Assembly (NCBI GenBank): GCA_004794655.1 | Contig: SMMW01000503.1 | Location: 324,001-388,000 of the forward strand | Reading direction: 5' to 3' | Length of the DNA stretch: 64,000 bases | From: Marisa cornuarietis | Taxonomy: Eukaryota > Mollusca > Gastropoda > Architaenioglossa > Ampullariidae | Shown: one piece after another, positions 1 through 13,299 of the stretch | Layout of the letters: each line of letters begins with the position of its first letter | Position numbering within the stretch: position 1 is the first letter of the stretch | Notes under the pieces: generated by a model | Database searches by the model: none | What the model was told of the DNA's origin: nothing | The model's input: only the letters and a program-made list of their open reading frames with translations | Position numbers and translations under genes: made by a program

Positions 1-163
1 ACAGACACAAAAAATGTTGGGGGGGGGGGGAGACAAAAACTTTTCTTTTGAACTTTCCTTTCTTGTATAAGAAACAGTAACTTTGTCTTCCCCTGATCCT
101 TTCTAATGAACCAAAAAAAAAAAAAGATCTAAACTGCCTCACACATCTGACAATCTGACACAC

Positions 164-264
164 CTGCTTAACCTTCTTGTCATCGTCATAAGGATCATCC
201 TCACCACTGTCATCATCTGTCAGTCCTCCTTGTGGTGGACTGTCACCACGAGAACGTCCTCGAT
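164..264 (-). CDS. IFT46: IFT46-like coding exon 4
   Basis: Acceptor AAATAG before 264 and donor CAG|GTGTGT after 164. It encodes RGRSRGDSPPQGG followed by an acidic run (DDDSGEDDPYDDD) and KKVKQ, and ends in phase 0. An acidic run just before the conserved domain is also typical of animal IFT46. The following exon is outside the window. Confidence 0.55.
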
Positions 265-3200
265 CTATTTACCACAGACACACATAATGCACAGTGCAGA
301 ATTGCGAAAGCATGGCAAATGCATTTTATCATGACCATCATACAAAGAAGACCACTCCTGATCTGCTGATAAACCTGTAAATTTTGCTTAACTTTTTTTT
401 CTTGTTCATGAAGAGATTCTTGGGGAATGCTGCTTTTCAGTGAAACAGTACCATTGGTGAAAGAATGTATGAGTAATCTTTCATTGTCTCCCCTTGCGTT
501 TAAATTGGTTTAGTCAGAGATCTACAGATCTCTGGTTTAGTCTTTTTCTTAGTGAAGAACACTACCCACTATCATGGTAAAAGTGCTAAAAGCTTCATTT
601 GTTCACAAGCACTGTATCAGGGTACTGTAATACTGAACAACTTGCAAAAAAGTATTTTAGTCTCAGAACTGAAATATATTCCATGATAAGACAATTGTCT
701 GATTAAATCAGAAATAGGAATCACAATTGTATGCAACATGAAACATCTTTACAAGCATCTCCAAATCAATTCTATCATGAGTTTTTAATAACTAAATAAA
801 GATGTATGTATAAACATAGATTTTAATGACTTACCTGCATAAAACATGTTCATAAATAGATAATAATTAGACTTAATCTGAAGCAGATGACTGAAGGCCA
901 TTAATGAATATATGCTCAAATAAAATTAACCACTGTTCATGATTTGTTAAGAAAGTTGTAATAAATTTCTATTGATTTTTTTCCCAGAAAAGCACTGATA
1001 TTCAGTGAATTGCTCAAAAGATGTGATGTCACTGATTTGGTCCTCAAAGGCTGGTCAATATGCACTGAGAAGTGAAGTCTGACCAGCATCAATCTTATTC
1101 AAGTAATATTAACAAGAGCTAAAATCTTCTCCATGATGACAATGTCAATGCTCAAAAGCTTAATATAAGTCATGAAGTTACTCACTTTCTGGAAATCAGT
1201 AGCTTGCAATAAACATACCCAAGTCATTTCAAAAATAGTTTTGACTTAAAGCACAGCATATTTTTCTAGCCACACAGGTAAGCCACAGAAAGATCCACAT
1301 CCAGTCCCAGTTCAGCTACAAAAATAAATCTTGACTCCCAAAGCATGCATCACAACAGCCAATACTAATCATCAGCTACTGAGCTAGCATGGGCATCTTG
1401 TGAAACAAATTTGCTATGCACTACAAGAACAGATATTTTCCCTAAGACAATGGACACAATTATTCATCTACTCTAAAGTTCTCAAAACAAATGCAAACTG
1501 CAAAACTGCAGATGACAAAATTCTTTTTCTTTTATGACATATAATGCTATATACATTAAAAATACATTTGCTCCTACACAGACATAAATATCTGATATTT
1601 ATGAATTTATGTGCACACATTAATATCTACAAAAGTATATTGTTACTTTAAGCTCCTTAGTGTTAGCCCCAAGTATTACTCAGGCTTTGAATTTTGTATA
1701 AAACTGGTTAACCCCAACTAGTATTAGGGCTTGTAATTTTACATAAAAATCATTAAGACTGATGATTAATCTCATTTGACCCAGATGCAATATTAAGACC
1801 ATGTACTGCTTATTTTTTACATAAATCATAAGCCCAAGTAATGACAGAGTTTAATTCCAAGGAGATTAATGTGACAGGCACATGGCCTGATTTTTTTGGG
1901 CCACATAAACTGTAATTGTAAAGTTGTAAAAGCAGACACCGAAAAAGAGACTGTTATAATTCATGCTCTGACTAGGCTGTGGTTTTGGCTGCCAGTTATA
2001 TACAACAACCACAACCTGGCAATAAATCTCCAGACATTGATGATGACATTATCCATATATATATATAAATTACAGCAGTTACAGATGCTGCTAAAAGTCT
2101 CAAGCTAGACACATCACAGTGACTTTTAACACAACAAGCAAGACAAAATCTGTAAATTACCACAGAGTCTGTCTGATAGCTCAGTATCTCAGATAATCAT
2201 AATGGATGCAGAGATAAATCTCTGTGATATTACTGGTTTCCATTAGAATGACATCAAACTTTAAGTACTCTGTAAGCATATGAGTACTAAGTATATACAA
2301 GGTAGAGAATGAAATATCAAAGAATACTACTTTGATCTGTCTTCTAAATAATGCAATAGAAAGGTAATAGTTATGACAATATATCATGCTGGTGGTTGTG
2401 CACAAAGGGTGGTTCATTCTATATTAGGGTGGACTATTTCTTCACCTTTTCTGCTTTGATTTTCTTTAAGCAGGGCCTGGCGTGCTTTGGCTTTGAATAA
2501 AGAGAACAGAAGAGACATGAAAAAAGTAAACCTACAGGAACCACTTACATAGCAAACCATGATTAAACATGTATGTGTGTGTGCACATATGTGCATATGC
2601 ACATACTGAGTGCATTTCTGACAATGCATGCATAAGTATGTACTTTCCAAATATGCGTGTGTCCAAATTTTTGTGCACATGCATGTTTGATGACTATATA
2701 TATATATATATGCACATATGGACACAAACAAAACCCTCCATACAAAAACATCATCATTAAAAAGCTGTTTTCCTTTATAGATGGAAGAGAGTTATGAAAA
2801 CAATCACTAGTGTTTTTCACAATGCTGCTGGCACTGTCTGGGGAGAAAAAAAGATCCTCATGCAAGCTTACAAATTTCTAATGCTCACCAGCTGGATTTG
2901 CAACACGAGGTGTAGGAGAATAAGTACTGGCTATTTCCTCAGCATCTGGAACTTCTAGAGATTCATCATAAGGCTGGTTCTGATGAATCCGAGCCTGAAA
3001 AATTAACATATCCAAATAAACAAAAAAAGAATCTCGCGGTGCAATTACAATATTCGTTATGGTTGATGCTGATTTAAGATTAATACTATTATAGTTTTAG
3101 CATTTTTTATTCATACATCCAGATTTGCTAGAAATACTGCTACAAGCTCAAGGAAACTATAATGATCATAATTTCTGGAATCACTGATGGGGTGTAAACT

Positions 3201-3730
3201 ATATTTACACATATTCAACAGCAAGCATTAATTTTATGCACTTAATGCAACTATTAGCATTTTTTGTATAGTTATATTATACCCATGTATTTTACTCTGT
3301 GTACTTGGAGATTGAGAGAGGGACAGAAAAAAAAAAGAACGACAGATAACGGAATGGTGGAGAGAAAGAAACTGAAGAGACACATAGCATTTTTTGTATA
3401 GTTATATTATACCCAAGTATTTTACTCTGTGCACCTAGAGAGTGAGAGAGGAAGGACAGAAAAAAAGAATGACAGAATGGTGGAGAGAAAGAAACTGAAG
3501 AGATACCAACTAGGGTCGTTGGGTGTACGCTAAAGCGTCAGTCTCTACCACCGTAGCAACCACGCTTTGAAATCAACATCTGAGTTATATTCTATTTTTA
3601 TACTCTGAGAAACAAGTATCCATTGTGGCCAATTAAAGTATTGGTTATTATTCGGATATTAAAAATAATTTAACAAGCTTTCTTTGATTAAAAACATTTT
3701 TACTCTTTCGTCTTCGTCAGGCGAATCCAT
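164..3730 (-). CDS. IFT46: IFT46-like gene, N-terminal part (4 coding exons, runs off left edge)
   Basis: Four minus-strand exons at 3704-3730, 2889-2994, 2446-2490 and 164-264 join in consistent phases (0, 1, 1, 0) and give 93 codons. The ATG at 3730-3728 has a strong context (A at -3, G at +4). The product begins MDSPDEDER, then ARIHQNQPYDESLEV, a block with TYSPTPRV, a basic stretch (KARQALLKENQSRK), and an acidic tail containing DDDSGEDDPYDDD. IFT46 is an IFT-B component needed for intraflagellar transport. Its N-terminus is divergent and acidic and carries a QNQP-type motif before the conserved C-terminal domain. That conserved domain would lie beyond position 1, so the family call rests on the N-terminus alone. 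The exon structure is more certain than the name. Confidence 0.55.
2446..2490 (-). CDS. IFT46: IFT46-like coding micro-exon 3
   Basis: A 45-base exon between a TTCAAAG acceptor and an AAAAG|GTGAAG donor. Phase 1 on both sides matches its neighbours. It encodes a basic, helix-like segment (KARQALLKENQSRK). It is supported mainly by phase and splice sites, so it could be alternatively spliced. Confidence 0.45.
2889..2994 (-). CDS. IFT46: IFT46-like coding exon 2
   Basis: The acceptor is TTTCAG just above 2994 and the donor is G|GTGAGC below 2889. It is open for 35 codons plus one base and contains QNQPYDESLEV and TYSPTPRV. This is the most protein-like part of the gene. Confidence 0.65.
3255..3505 (+). 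repeat. 130-bp tandem duplication
   Basis: A segment starting TAGCATTTTTTGTATAG at 3255 recurs at 3385 and is followed both times by TTTTACTCTGTG and a purine-rich GAGAGAGG...GAAACTGAAGAGA stretch. The copies differ by a few substitutions and small indels. It lies in intron 1 of the IFT46-like gene. Confidence 0.85.
3704..3730 (-). CDS. IFT46: IFT46-like coding exon 1
   Basis: ATG at 3730-3728 followed by nine codons (MDSPDEDER), then a GT donor at 3703-3702 (reads AGA|GTAAAA). It ends in phase 0, matching the next exon. The 5' UTR and transcription start lie upstream at higher coordinates and cannot be placed. Confidence 0.55.
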
Positions 3731-5335
3731 TTTCTTTTTCGGCGACTCTCTGGCACGTACGCTGTTGCAGAGCTGATAAATTGTTTACGCATATATCTTT
3801 ATTCTTTTATCTGGATTAAACGTACATTTCAAGTAAGCATAAATATTCCTTAGATTTGTATTTTAAAAATGTTTGAGCCTGTAAAGAATTACGAAACTTA
3901 CGCGTAAGAAAACGCTAGACTTTCGTTCCCATCATAGACTTTATTCCCATAGACATGGTATCACCACGGACCTTCATGTATCCGTGGTATCACCATGATC
4001 TTGTCCGTGTAAACGTGTATCACATACCTCTATCAACATTTGCGATGATTTCTAACAGATCTTTGTGTTCGAGAAGCTTTGGTGCTAGTAGCGGAAGCAA
4101 TCTATATATTAGCCAGCCTTCAGTTCTTGGTCACCCGATTACTTTCGCTCTTTCAAAGGCCGTTATAATATTACATTGCTAACAAAGCGTCAGACCTCCG
4201 AATGCGTAGTTAACCATGAAAACGCTGTTTTTATTATGAATGTTTGTTCTCATATGGATACTCGATAACGCTTTTGGTCTTAGGAAAAACTGTAACTAGG
4301 ACTATTTTGAAGAGGTCGATCTGGCTCATATATGTGCGGCATACGCACACATCAAACCTGTATATAGCTTGGGAAAATAAAATTTGGAAGAAAGAAAACT
4401 CCAGCCAAAACTTTAGGTAGAGAAGACTCTTAGGCATCGTTATTTGCGAAAAGGACACTAGGACAAACAAACATTCCCAATCCAGAGTTGGAAAATGAGG
4501 AAAAGAAAAAACCCTCGATCCCCAGGGTTGCAACCATGGTTGAAGGGATCCACTCATCCACCTACGCCCTACGGTAAAACAGACACATAAGCCCAGAAAG
4601 GCAACTGTTCTTGGGGAGGAAAACCCCATCAAAGATCTTTGACCCCATGACTAAAAACTGCAGCCAATAAAGACGGATAAGACAGCTGCCAACCTGAGGT
4701 GGACAATCGGGTATTACACTGCCTTGAGGATTAACATGGCCATGCAGTTATCACCTGATCAGTTGGGTGTCGTCACTCGTCACATGCATGTGCTGTTTGT
4801 ATAGCCCTGTCAGTAGCATAAACTTCCGTCCACAATACAAACATCCTTTGTCACTATTATGACAGTAAACGTCGGGAAAAGTTTAATGAAACTTTACAAT
4901 TAGCTGTATATGATGGCATCGTGCACTTCTGTGGAAGAACGACAATTAAAGGTCATGATCGACGATGTAGTCCTTTTTATCTGTTTTTGCCACATGATGA
5001 CTCACAATGTGTATCTGACCATCCTTGTGGTCAGCTTATACGCGTTGATGCGGCATAGTCTGCCCACTCTTTTCATGTTATAGAAACTTGACCGTTATGG
5101 CGGTAGTCAAAAGACCGACAACATCAAAAGAAAAGTCAAGCTGACATTGGAAAACCATGCAGCCAGCCGCTCCTACAAGTTGCCAACTTGCCATGCCTAC
5201 ATTTCTAGGAGTCACCCTAAATATGTGCACCTCACAATTTACAGCACAATTTTATTAATCCACAAGGGCAAGTCCAGATATAGTGGTCATACTAGCAAGA
5301 TAAATACACATAATTTTTCTCAACCACACGTACAT

Positions 5336-5371
<36 letters not shown>

Positions 5372-6420
5372 TACTCCCAACAATGGTAACATACATGCAG
5401 TTGGTGACCTAGCTAATACAAGATCACGGCCAGTAGAGCTGATCAAGTAAATGGCATGCGTAATGAATGAGTTTCGGTGATGATTGGTTCTGTATAACAA
5501 GCATCGCGTACCTACAGCAGACTGCAAGAATGAAAACTCATAGTCACATGCCAATACATGATCAGAAATAGAGATCGAGGATACGGGACGCCTTTCATAG
5601 ATCGAAGCCTCCCCCCCCTCCAATTATCTGTACCTCGATCTAGGTTTGGACGCCAGTGCTCTAACCGCTTTATTCATTTAGAGATTTCGCAATATGAGGG
5701 GAGAGGAATGACGACGTGGGCAGAAAAAAAAAGTACCCGGAAAAAATCCCCCTACATCCAGCCTTGTCACGTGTCACATTCAGTCATCCTTAGTCATCCT
5801 TGAGGCGAGATTTGAATCCGCAGCTGTTGGTTCTCACTGCGGTATGACAAGCGAGCTATAGTGTTTCGCAATTTATACAGGACACCCTCTAAGCGCGAGC
5901 ACTGATTTTCACCCCTATAAAGCCTTGTGCTGTGTCACCCGCTGTAAGATCATTTGCCTCGTTCAAACAGCCAAGGTGCCGGAGGACGAGTGCAAAATGG
6001 AGGGGATCCGGACATGCTTTCCGACATGCCCCTCTTCAGAGTTTTACACTGCTTTCAATATTTTCATCATGACTATGTACTTCTACAGGCAATAATCGAA
6101 TCCAGAGATATTCTGTCTCGATTAATGCGCACAGAACCATCAGATCGTATACTCTGTCTTAGCAAAGTACTATATAAACACCACTGAATATAATCTCTTA
6201 ATGCTACCGTAGTCTCCTTTGTGGTAGAATACACACGTACTATAGGCCTATATAGAATAACTAATATTTCCTCCATAGCGAACATTCAAACTGAACCTGC
6301 TGTTCGATAAGTAGGTTTAGTGCTTTGTTGAGTGTTTCTTTCATGTACTGGAGTGAATCTTTTCACAAAAGCTTTTTACAGCTAGTCAAGACCTAATTGA
6401 GAGATTGACTTGGACGCATA
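3731..6420. other. Intergenic DNA upstream of the IFT46-like gene
   Basis: No convincing exon on either strand. It should contain the promoter and 5' UTR of the minus-strand gene. I see no unambiguous X-box. An imperfect inverted repeat (ACCACGGA...TCCGTGGT) lies near 3963-3990 and a CA microsatellite at 5344-5371. Confidence 0.5.
5344..5371. repeat. (AC)n microsatellite
   Basis: Uninterrupted AC dinucleotides. Confidence 0.95.
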
Positions 6421-6640
6421 TAATAATAAACGTATGATTTATATAGCGCACAAAGAATCGAGTGCATGCTTTCATCTCTCAAGTAGATGAAACGTACAGA
6501 ATACGATCGAAGGACAACTATATCCAGACATATAGAAGACACAAATAAAAAGGAATCAGGGAACAATTAATTAGAATAAGGATGGAGATCGATCATTTCT
6601 AAATCTTCAGAGAAAGAAGAATAGAGAAGGTGGACGCCTA
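6421..6640 (-). repeat. Dispersed retroelement tail, copy 1
   Basis: Begins with an ATA-type run, then ATTTATATAGCGCAC. Later blocks (ATAGAAGACAC, GGAATCAGGGAACAA, CAGAGAAAGA) recur in order at 50.97-51.21 kb and, more loosely, at 45.05-45.26 kb. In reverse complement the unit ends in a GCGCTATATAAAT-type motif plus a trinucleotide run, which suggests the 3' end of a LINE or SINE on the minus strand. Confidence 0.6.
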
Positions 6641-6852
6641 CATTGGCTATAACTATTAACAGCTATGTTGACTGGTATTCGGAGTAATGCCCACGGAACA
6701 GATGTGATTTTAGTACATAGCGATCGAGAAAAAAAAATTTTAGTACATGATTCGACGATGGGTGGATAATATATATATATATATGTGGGGGATATGGATG
6801 GGAATAATTAAGAGAGTTCCATGTTTTGCAGCACAGTGATTTTATCACAGCT

Positions 6853-7190
6853 AGACCAGTGGTTTTCAAACTTTCCAGACGACTATCACTTTCAAAAATT
6901 CGAAGTACTACCTCCCAACCCTACATACAGCTCCCGTAAAATAGATATACACATTCTTTTATTGTGGCGCATTGTGCTCGCGTACCGCCCGTCATACACA
7001 CTGGGAACGTGTATGGGTGCGTGTATGAACGTCATGCAAATACACACCGTTTTCAACATGGGGTAAAAATCGAAAAGACCCTCTCTCCCATTAAAAAAGT
7101 CTTTGCAGTTGAATTGACTTTGAAGGTGAAAAAAAACAAACCGAAAATGAAACCATGGGTACATCCGTACCCAAGAGCGGTTGTGGTTGG
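6853..7190. mobile_element. hAT-like non-autonomous element remnant
   Basis: Starts with CAGTGGTTTTCAAACTTT, close to the terminal repeat common to hAT/Charlie elements, and contains a CGCGTACCGCC-type block. A GGGTAC...GTACCC stretch near 7158-7172 may belong to the far end. The right boundary is a guess. Confidence 0.4.
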
Positions 7191-8043
7191 GTCACGACCT
7201 CTCACCTGCATGCAGATTTATCCTTCCGTTAATTTTTGCATCATCATAGCATTGACGACACTACATATTATGTAACACTGAAGCTTTTTTATATTTAAAA
7301 AAAAATTCTTTTTAAATCAATCACAAATCTTTGTTTTGTGAAAGAAAAAAATTCGCAACTGACACGCACACTCAGACAGCTTTAGTTTCAGCCTTGGGAT
7401 GGAGAAAGTGATTTCCTCCTACATAATGACGAGCTGTACGATTGTAAACACTCGTTTGTATCACATTGAGAGACGCGGGGACACGCACATTTGATTTCAC
7501 GACGCCAAAATGAGTAGACAGAGTAAAAAAGGTCCTATTTCTGTTGAATATGTACGGACATGTGTGGAAAATGAGCGTGTTAGTTTGTCGGGTGCCAGAG
7601 AAACTGTACACAAACAAACTGTAGTCTTCCACGTAGAAAGTGAACCTCCTACCAGTGTCGGTGATTCACCAAGAACTTCTCCATATATTGGATTACAGCG
7701 CCATGTGTACGTTTTTAAGATATTTTTATCAGCTTTTTCCTTGTTAATTTTTTTTTGTTGTTGTTGGTATGTCATGAGGGGAGAACTTGATTTTATGTGG
7801 CACAGTGCTGCTAACTTTCCTTGTCAACTCTTTTGGGTATATCATCATATACAAAGAATAATAATGTCGAGAAAATGAAATATTTAAACCTTTTGACTAT
7901 AAAAGAGACAAAGATGGTTCTTACAACTCAGAAATATTCTAATCATAATTTCATCTGACATCTGTTCAGGAAAAGAAAGAAAAAGGAACTAAAGAAATGA
8001 AAGAGACATAAATATTTCCTCTAATCTTCATCCATTCACTTAG

Positions 8044-8120
8044 TTAATGCTTTGCCTTGGTGCTTTCCGTTTCCTGATGCTAATTAATGCTTTGCCATGG
8101 TGCTTTCCGTTTCCTGATGC
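8044..8120 (+). repeat. 40-bp tandem duplication
   Basis: TTAATGCTTTGCC-TGGTGCTTTCC-GTTTCCTGATGC occurs twice, starting at 8044 and 8084, with one mismatch. Confidence 0.9.
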
Positions 8121-8861
8121 TTGTGTTTTTTTTGTTTGTTTGAGTGTCAGTTCATTTGTAGTCTTTCGTGTACAGCATCAAGCTAGCATCCACACAGGAA
8201 TATGTGCTTTACAAATTCAGATTTATTTTTCAATAACGTTATCATGGTATCACCAATACTATTAACATTTAATAGTATTAAATACAGTGCTAGACATAGA
8301 AAACCTGTTTTGAACAGCTAGTGTCACTGACAAAGCTATAGCATGACATTGACATTGTGTGTGGTTATAATAGAAAAAGAAAATCATGTAGCTCTGTTAA
8401 TGTTATTGGTCAGGATCTCGAGCATTGTGCAATGAAAGGAATAAGCAGTGAAATTTCGCAACACCCATGCTCCACCTGGACGATAGCAAACAGTTGCACA
8501 ATTCACAATATCCATTGTTCTTTGGCATTTAACACAAAAGTCATTAGAAAATCATTTGCCAAACTCAAGAATACCCAGTCTTATTATTGTTCAGTGACAA
8601 AGTTCTTTAAAAGAAAAGGAAAAATAAGATGGCAAGTTGGGCTTAAATGGTAGATGCTGATGTTCTGATTCGCTTCCATTAAAAACCATTTTGTTCGATT
8701 TCACAATCCAAGTATCATGGATACTAGGACTTCAGACTTCTTTATTCAATGTAGACAGGTGACGTGTGCAAACATTTACATTTTGTAATCTAACAAAAAG
8801 AAGTAACTAATTGAATTACATAGGTAAACAAATAGGGACAGCATACAAAGGTGATGATGAT

Positions 8862-9450
8862 GATGATGTCGTTTTATAATGCGCCAGTTTCCGCATCGCC
8901 GAGATACGCTCAATGCGCAGTGATCCCAACAGCCACCAGACTGCAGGTCAAATGATCAAGTTCAAACAACAACAAAATGCAGATGATGAGATAAAAAAAA
9001 CTAGTCCATTTGAAACAAGTGGGTCTTCAATTTTTTTCTTGAAAGTTGCAAGACTCTCAGACTCCTTGGTCGAGAGGGGAAGCGAGTTCCACAGAAGCGG
9101 AGCTACATTTGAGAAGGATCTAAAACCCATTGCCTTTTTGTCTGTGTTGCCTGTCTGAACATTCGGTAGTCTTAGTCTGGATTGGGCTGCTGAACGAAGG
9201 TTCCACTGAGGTTGGTGACGGTGAATGGGATCTTGTAGATATGCAGGCGCAAGGTCGCGAAGGCAGCCATATGTCAGAGTTAACAATTTGTGGTCAATCC
9301 TTTTCTCTACAGGAAGCCAGTGGAGGTCACACAATATGGGAATGATATGGTCAGTCTTTTTTTTTTTTCATGCAACTATCCTAGCAGCTGTATTTTGCAC
9401 TTGCTGAAGCCTCGACAACTCACTCTTTGAAAGGTCAAACATAGACTACC
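8862..9450 (-). mobile_element. Decayed non-LTR retrotransposon (CR1/L2-like), 3' end of the reverse transcriptase ORF
   Basis: On the minus strand, a frame near 9440-9370 reads SRLQQVQNTAARIV. After a frameshift at a poly-T run it continues from about 9360 to 8948 with DHIIPILCDLHWLPVEKRI, LTYGCLRDLAPAYL, SLRSAAQ and LWNSLPL. This is the typical C-terminal end of CR1/L2/Jockey-clade reverse transcriptase proteins. Downstream the sequence ends in GCGCATTATAAAACGA and a short CAT run. The 5' part is missing and a frameshift is present, so it is a dead, 5'-truncated copy. Confidence 0.8.
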
Positions 9451-12400
9451 AAAATATGGGCTATCTCTTGGGTATTAAAGACACAGTGCTGGCACATTCT
9501 ACAGCCCAACGATAGAAATAACCTAGCTTATACATGACTGAAGGCAAACAAACAATGGACATAAAATTTTTAACAGGTAAAAATCAATGGGGATACTCTT
9601 GTGTAGAAAACACAGTGCTGGTTATATATAGCATGAGTACTGCTAAAGTCTGCAGCTTAATGACGACTAGCAAAAGTATATACTTGACTCGGTGGAAACA
9701 ATGAAAACGGCATACAAAGACCAAGGCTAACAAACTACAAAAGTTAACAAAACCATGTTTTTCTTGTTGTGTTTAAAAACTGCTGATATGACATTCTGAC
9801 AGCTATATTTTGCAGCCTCACATAAAGAAATAACTAATATTATATGCTTGCATACTTTCATAAATCCACAGATTATAATAAGATTACAAAATGAATGTAC
9901 TTGAACCATTTAACAATCTGCATTTTAAATCTTTAATGTTTTTGTGCTCATGCATATAATTGCTCAAGCATGACACTCACCCTTACATGAAGTTATGATT
10001 ATCTCGATACATTTATCTGACATTAAAAGGTAGAATCTAAAATGTGAGATTTCACTGTAAATTGGAATAGCTGGGACAGATAAATAAGAAGTGCATTTCT
10101 GTTTCCTCTTCCGCACAAAAGGGATACTTAGTGTTTCCGTTATTTTCATATCTAAAGCAAATCTTGTGGAAGATACCCCAAACCTGAATTTTATTAATAA
10201 TAATAATGTGAACTTATAACGCGCAGCATCATAACCAAGATAGATCGAATTCTCTGCACAGACCAATAATGATAAACTAAAGATAACAGACAGTGGACAG
10301 TGAGGTACGTATAGGCACACTAAACAGCTTAAAGATGAGGTACAAGAGTAAAACATAAAGCAATAAATAAAGGTATGAAGGGATATAGGTACTGTAAACA
10401 GTGTGAGATGGAGTCATTGCATGATGGTTAGCATGACAGACAGTATTGCAAGGGAGTTAAGAATAATAATTCAGTGATAGTACTTTGGGAAAAGATATGT
10501 TTTCGGATAGCATTTGAATGTAGCCTTCGAGTTCGAGTGGCGTATATGATGTGGAAGAGAGCTCCACTGCTTAGAAGCACAGAGTCCTTATGTGACTCTC
10601 TTTGTTGGAATGAGGGAAAGAATGCATGAGTCTGATGAGGAGCAAAGGTTTGGGGCAGGGATGGGGACAGACAAAATTTCAGTAAAGTAGTGGGGGGAAT
10701 AGCCTTCAAAGAATCCATAGCATAGAGTTGAGGTTGCATCTCATACCTATATGTTTTATGTGTGCAAGAAAGCTAGTCTTCAATAGATTTATAGGAGCTG
10801 TATATTGCAAATCTGGAACTCGAGTTAAGTTTATTTTTCCATTCTTGGTGAAAACGAACATCTCTCAGTTTCAAAATTTTCAAAAACCCCTTAACATTTC
10901 CAAATTTGTAAAGAAATATCCTCACATATTGTAACCATCACCAGTCAGTACTAGAGATAGATTAGTTAATTGTCATCATGCTTATCATCTTTTAAATATT
11001 TTGTCTTTAAAAGTCAAGCTTCTTTATGATAGTTAATTTCTCTTCCTTTCTGTTCCCCACCCCACCACCACTATGCCACTCAGTAGTATTGTGCATTTTT
11101 CTTTCAGTTTCACTGACTCACCAACAAGTGTGCCTTTTTCTTAGATTTAGAAATTTTATAGATGAAGCTGTTCCATGTATTTTTCATTCAAATAGATTAA
11201 TAATTTATGCTGATAAGTTTAGCATTTGTGGAAAGTAACAATAATGGTTATTGATATTGTCAGGAATATGTATTTCAGCATATATTTTGATCATTTAAGT
11301 ATAGAGATAGGACATCAGTGGAAGTTGTTGCACATTTAGACACATAAGATCCTGTTTCTGGTAGTAAATATCTTAACCCCATCTCTATTATCCTGTATTA
11401 GCAACCTGTCGGTAAGCCTAAAAACTGCTGAAATGAATGAATGCATAATATGTTAAGTTTCACAACCTGCTGATGACAAAAGGGACAGATTTCATCTTTG
11501 TGGCACTGCATTAAAAGACTGGACTGATCAGTGATTTGCAAGCTCAGACATGCTACCAGGATGTATAACACACTCAGGTGTGCTGTAAAAATTGGTTCCA
11601 TGCTGGGCAATGGGCTGTACAGTAGAATAATTCCATATTCATTTGTTAGCTTTTGCAGTTAGTCTGGGATTCTGTTAAATGATTCTAAAGCAAGAGAAAT
11701 GTATATATTACAAAAAAAATTATTTATAGTTTTATTGCCAAAGAACAAATTTAATACATATGTATCACTGCTGTATATTCTGAAAATGATTGTGCAAACA
11801 GTGATTTAGAACTAGTTCAAGAGAACATGACCCTTAAGACCTTTTTATTGGATAAAGCTGGCAGTCAGGTTTTTACTCATTAACAATTAAGGATTCTAAA
11901 GTAAAGACAATATTTTGTTTTGCATCATGTGATTTTAATAGAAAGAAAGTCTAGATGATTTTAAATCAAGCCTGGTTAATTGTACAAAGCATCAGTCCAA
12001 GAATGATATATTTAGTGGTTTGTGTTTGTATCTTTTTTTCTGAAGTACACTGTTAACTACAGCAATGCACTAATGCAACTTCGCTACCTATAAAGAATAA
12101 GGAAAATAGGGTATTTTAACAGAAAGCAGTCAGGGGAGCCATAACGGTAAAAAACTGTTTTAGCATTGTCACTTCATACAAAAATAGCTTGGCATGTGGG
12201 TTAGTGGTAACTTTTCCTGGGTAAGATCATATAGCAGTAACAACAAGTGTGGTGTGTAAGGTCAGCAAGCCCTCACTTGATCACATTGCTTCCTTGTTTG
12301 TAAGTATTTGGAAAGTGTATGTATATTTTCTTCCCTGCTATGTGCACATAGGCTTATGCCTAGTATGATAATGTAAGCAGTCAGTGATGGCATAATAAAC

Positions 12401-13299
12401 ATGCAGCTTTGGATGGAGACCTGTGTCTTTGTGGTTCTTTTTTATTTTCCAGTGTCTAGAATATGGCTAGCTACTTTTGAAATAAAGGACTCAAGATCTT
12501 TAGCAAGTTTTAGGAGTGGGTAAACAGTCTAAAGAGGGTCAAGCATAAAAAAGAATGGGGCTAAAAATGGATGTCTAAAAGAAGTGTATTCATCTTCCTT
12601 GCCTAGCAGAAAATACAAACTTTATACATTTAAGGCTAGATGTGAGGTCTTATGGTTATCGACCTGTGTTGTCAGCATGTTGCTCAAGCATCCTTTTGGT
12701 ATGCATAGACCTTAAGATGCATCATGAAGTTTTCTTAAGCACAGATACATAAAGAGACATTGGTATGGTCCTGTTTCATTTATCTGCATGTAAGAAAACA
12801 TTATTATGCATCATAAAATACTCATTTCAGGACCTGAGAGCTTAAGACCAGCAGCTGGATTTTCAGTCATTTTGAAAATGCTTTATTCAAGAATGACGAT
12901 TTGTTCTAGACAAGGAACTGCTGCATTTAAAGTAGAATAAACAGAGTTGCTTCCCATAAAAATTTACATCTATCATTGAGCTAAAACAAAACTGATAGTG
13001 TCAGAGAATTTTTCCATGAGTACACTCTTCTTAAATGCTCTGCTCCCTATGATAATATGTAAGACTCCTCTTTACACATTGAAAAGGTCTGCTTTTAGAC
13101 TTGTTTACACTTTGAAAGAGGTAGATATATTGATACATCGTTTAAGTTTTTTTTTTTCTTTGCTGTAAATTTGATTGTAGCAAATCTTTTTCCTTTGACT
13201 CAGAGCTTTGTGTGTGTGCGTGCACATGCCTCGCACGCACAAGTGCATACACATGCATATTCATGTGTATGGCTGCCTGTTTACAGGTTGCAGAGGGAA
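9451..13299. other. Intergenic or 5' flank of the GRAMD1 gene
   Basis: AT-rich DNA in which I find no supportable coding exon. A possible retroelement tail lies at 10195-10400. Non-coding first exon(s) of the downstream gene may lie here: a TTTACAG acceptor just upstream of the start codon (about 13281-13287) suggests an upstream 5' UTR exon that I cannot locate. Confidence 0.5.
10195..10400 (-). repeat. Possible dispersed retroelement tail
   Basis: Starts with AATAATAATAAT followed by AACTTATAACGCGCAGC, the same layout as the other trinucleotide-plus-GCGC tails in the window, but with little further similarity. Confidence 0.3.

Noticed and set aside
4234..4632. 132-codon minus-strand frame near a CAACCATGGTTG palindrome
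   Set aside because: No recognisable protein. The palindrome resembles an X-box but has the half-sites in the wrong orientation.
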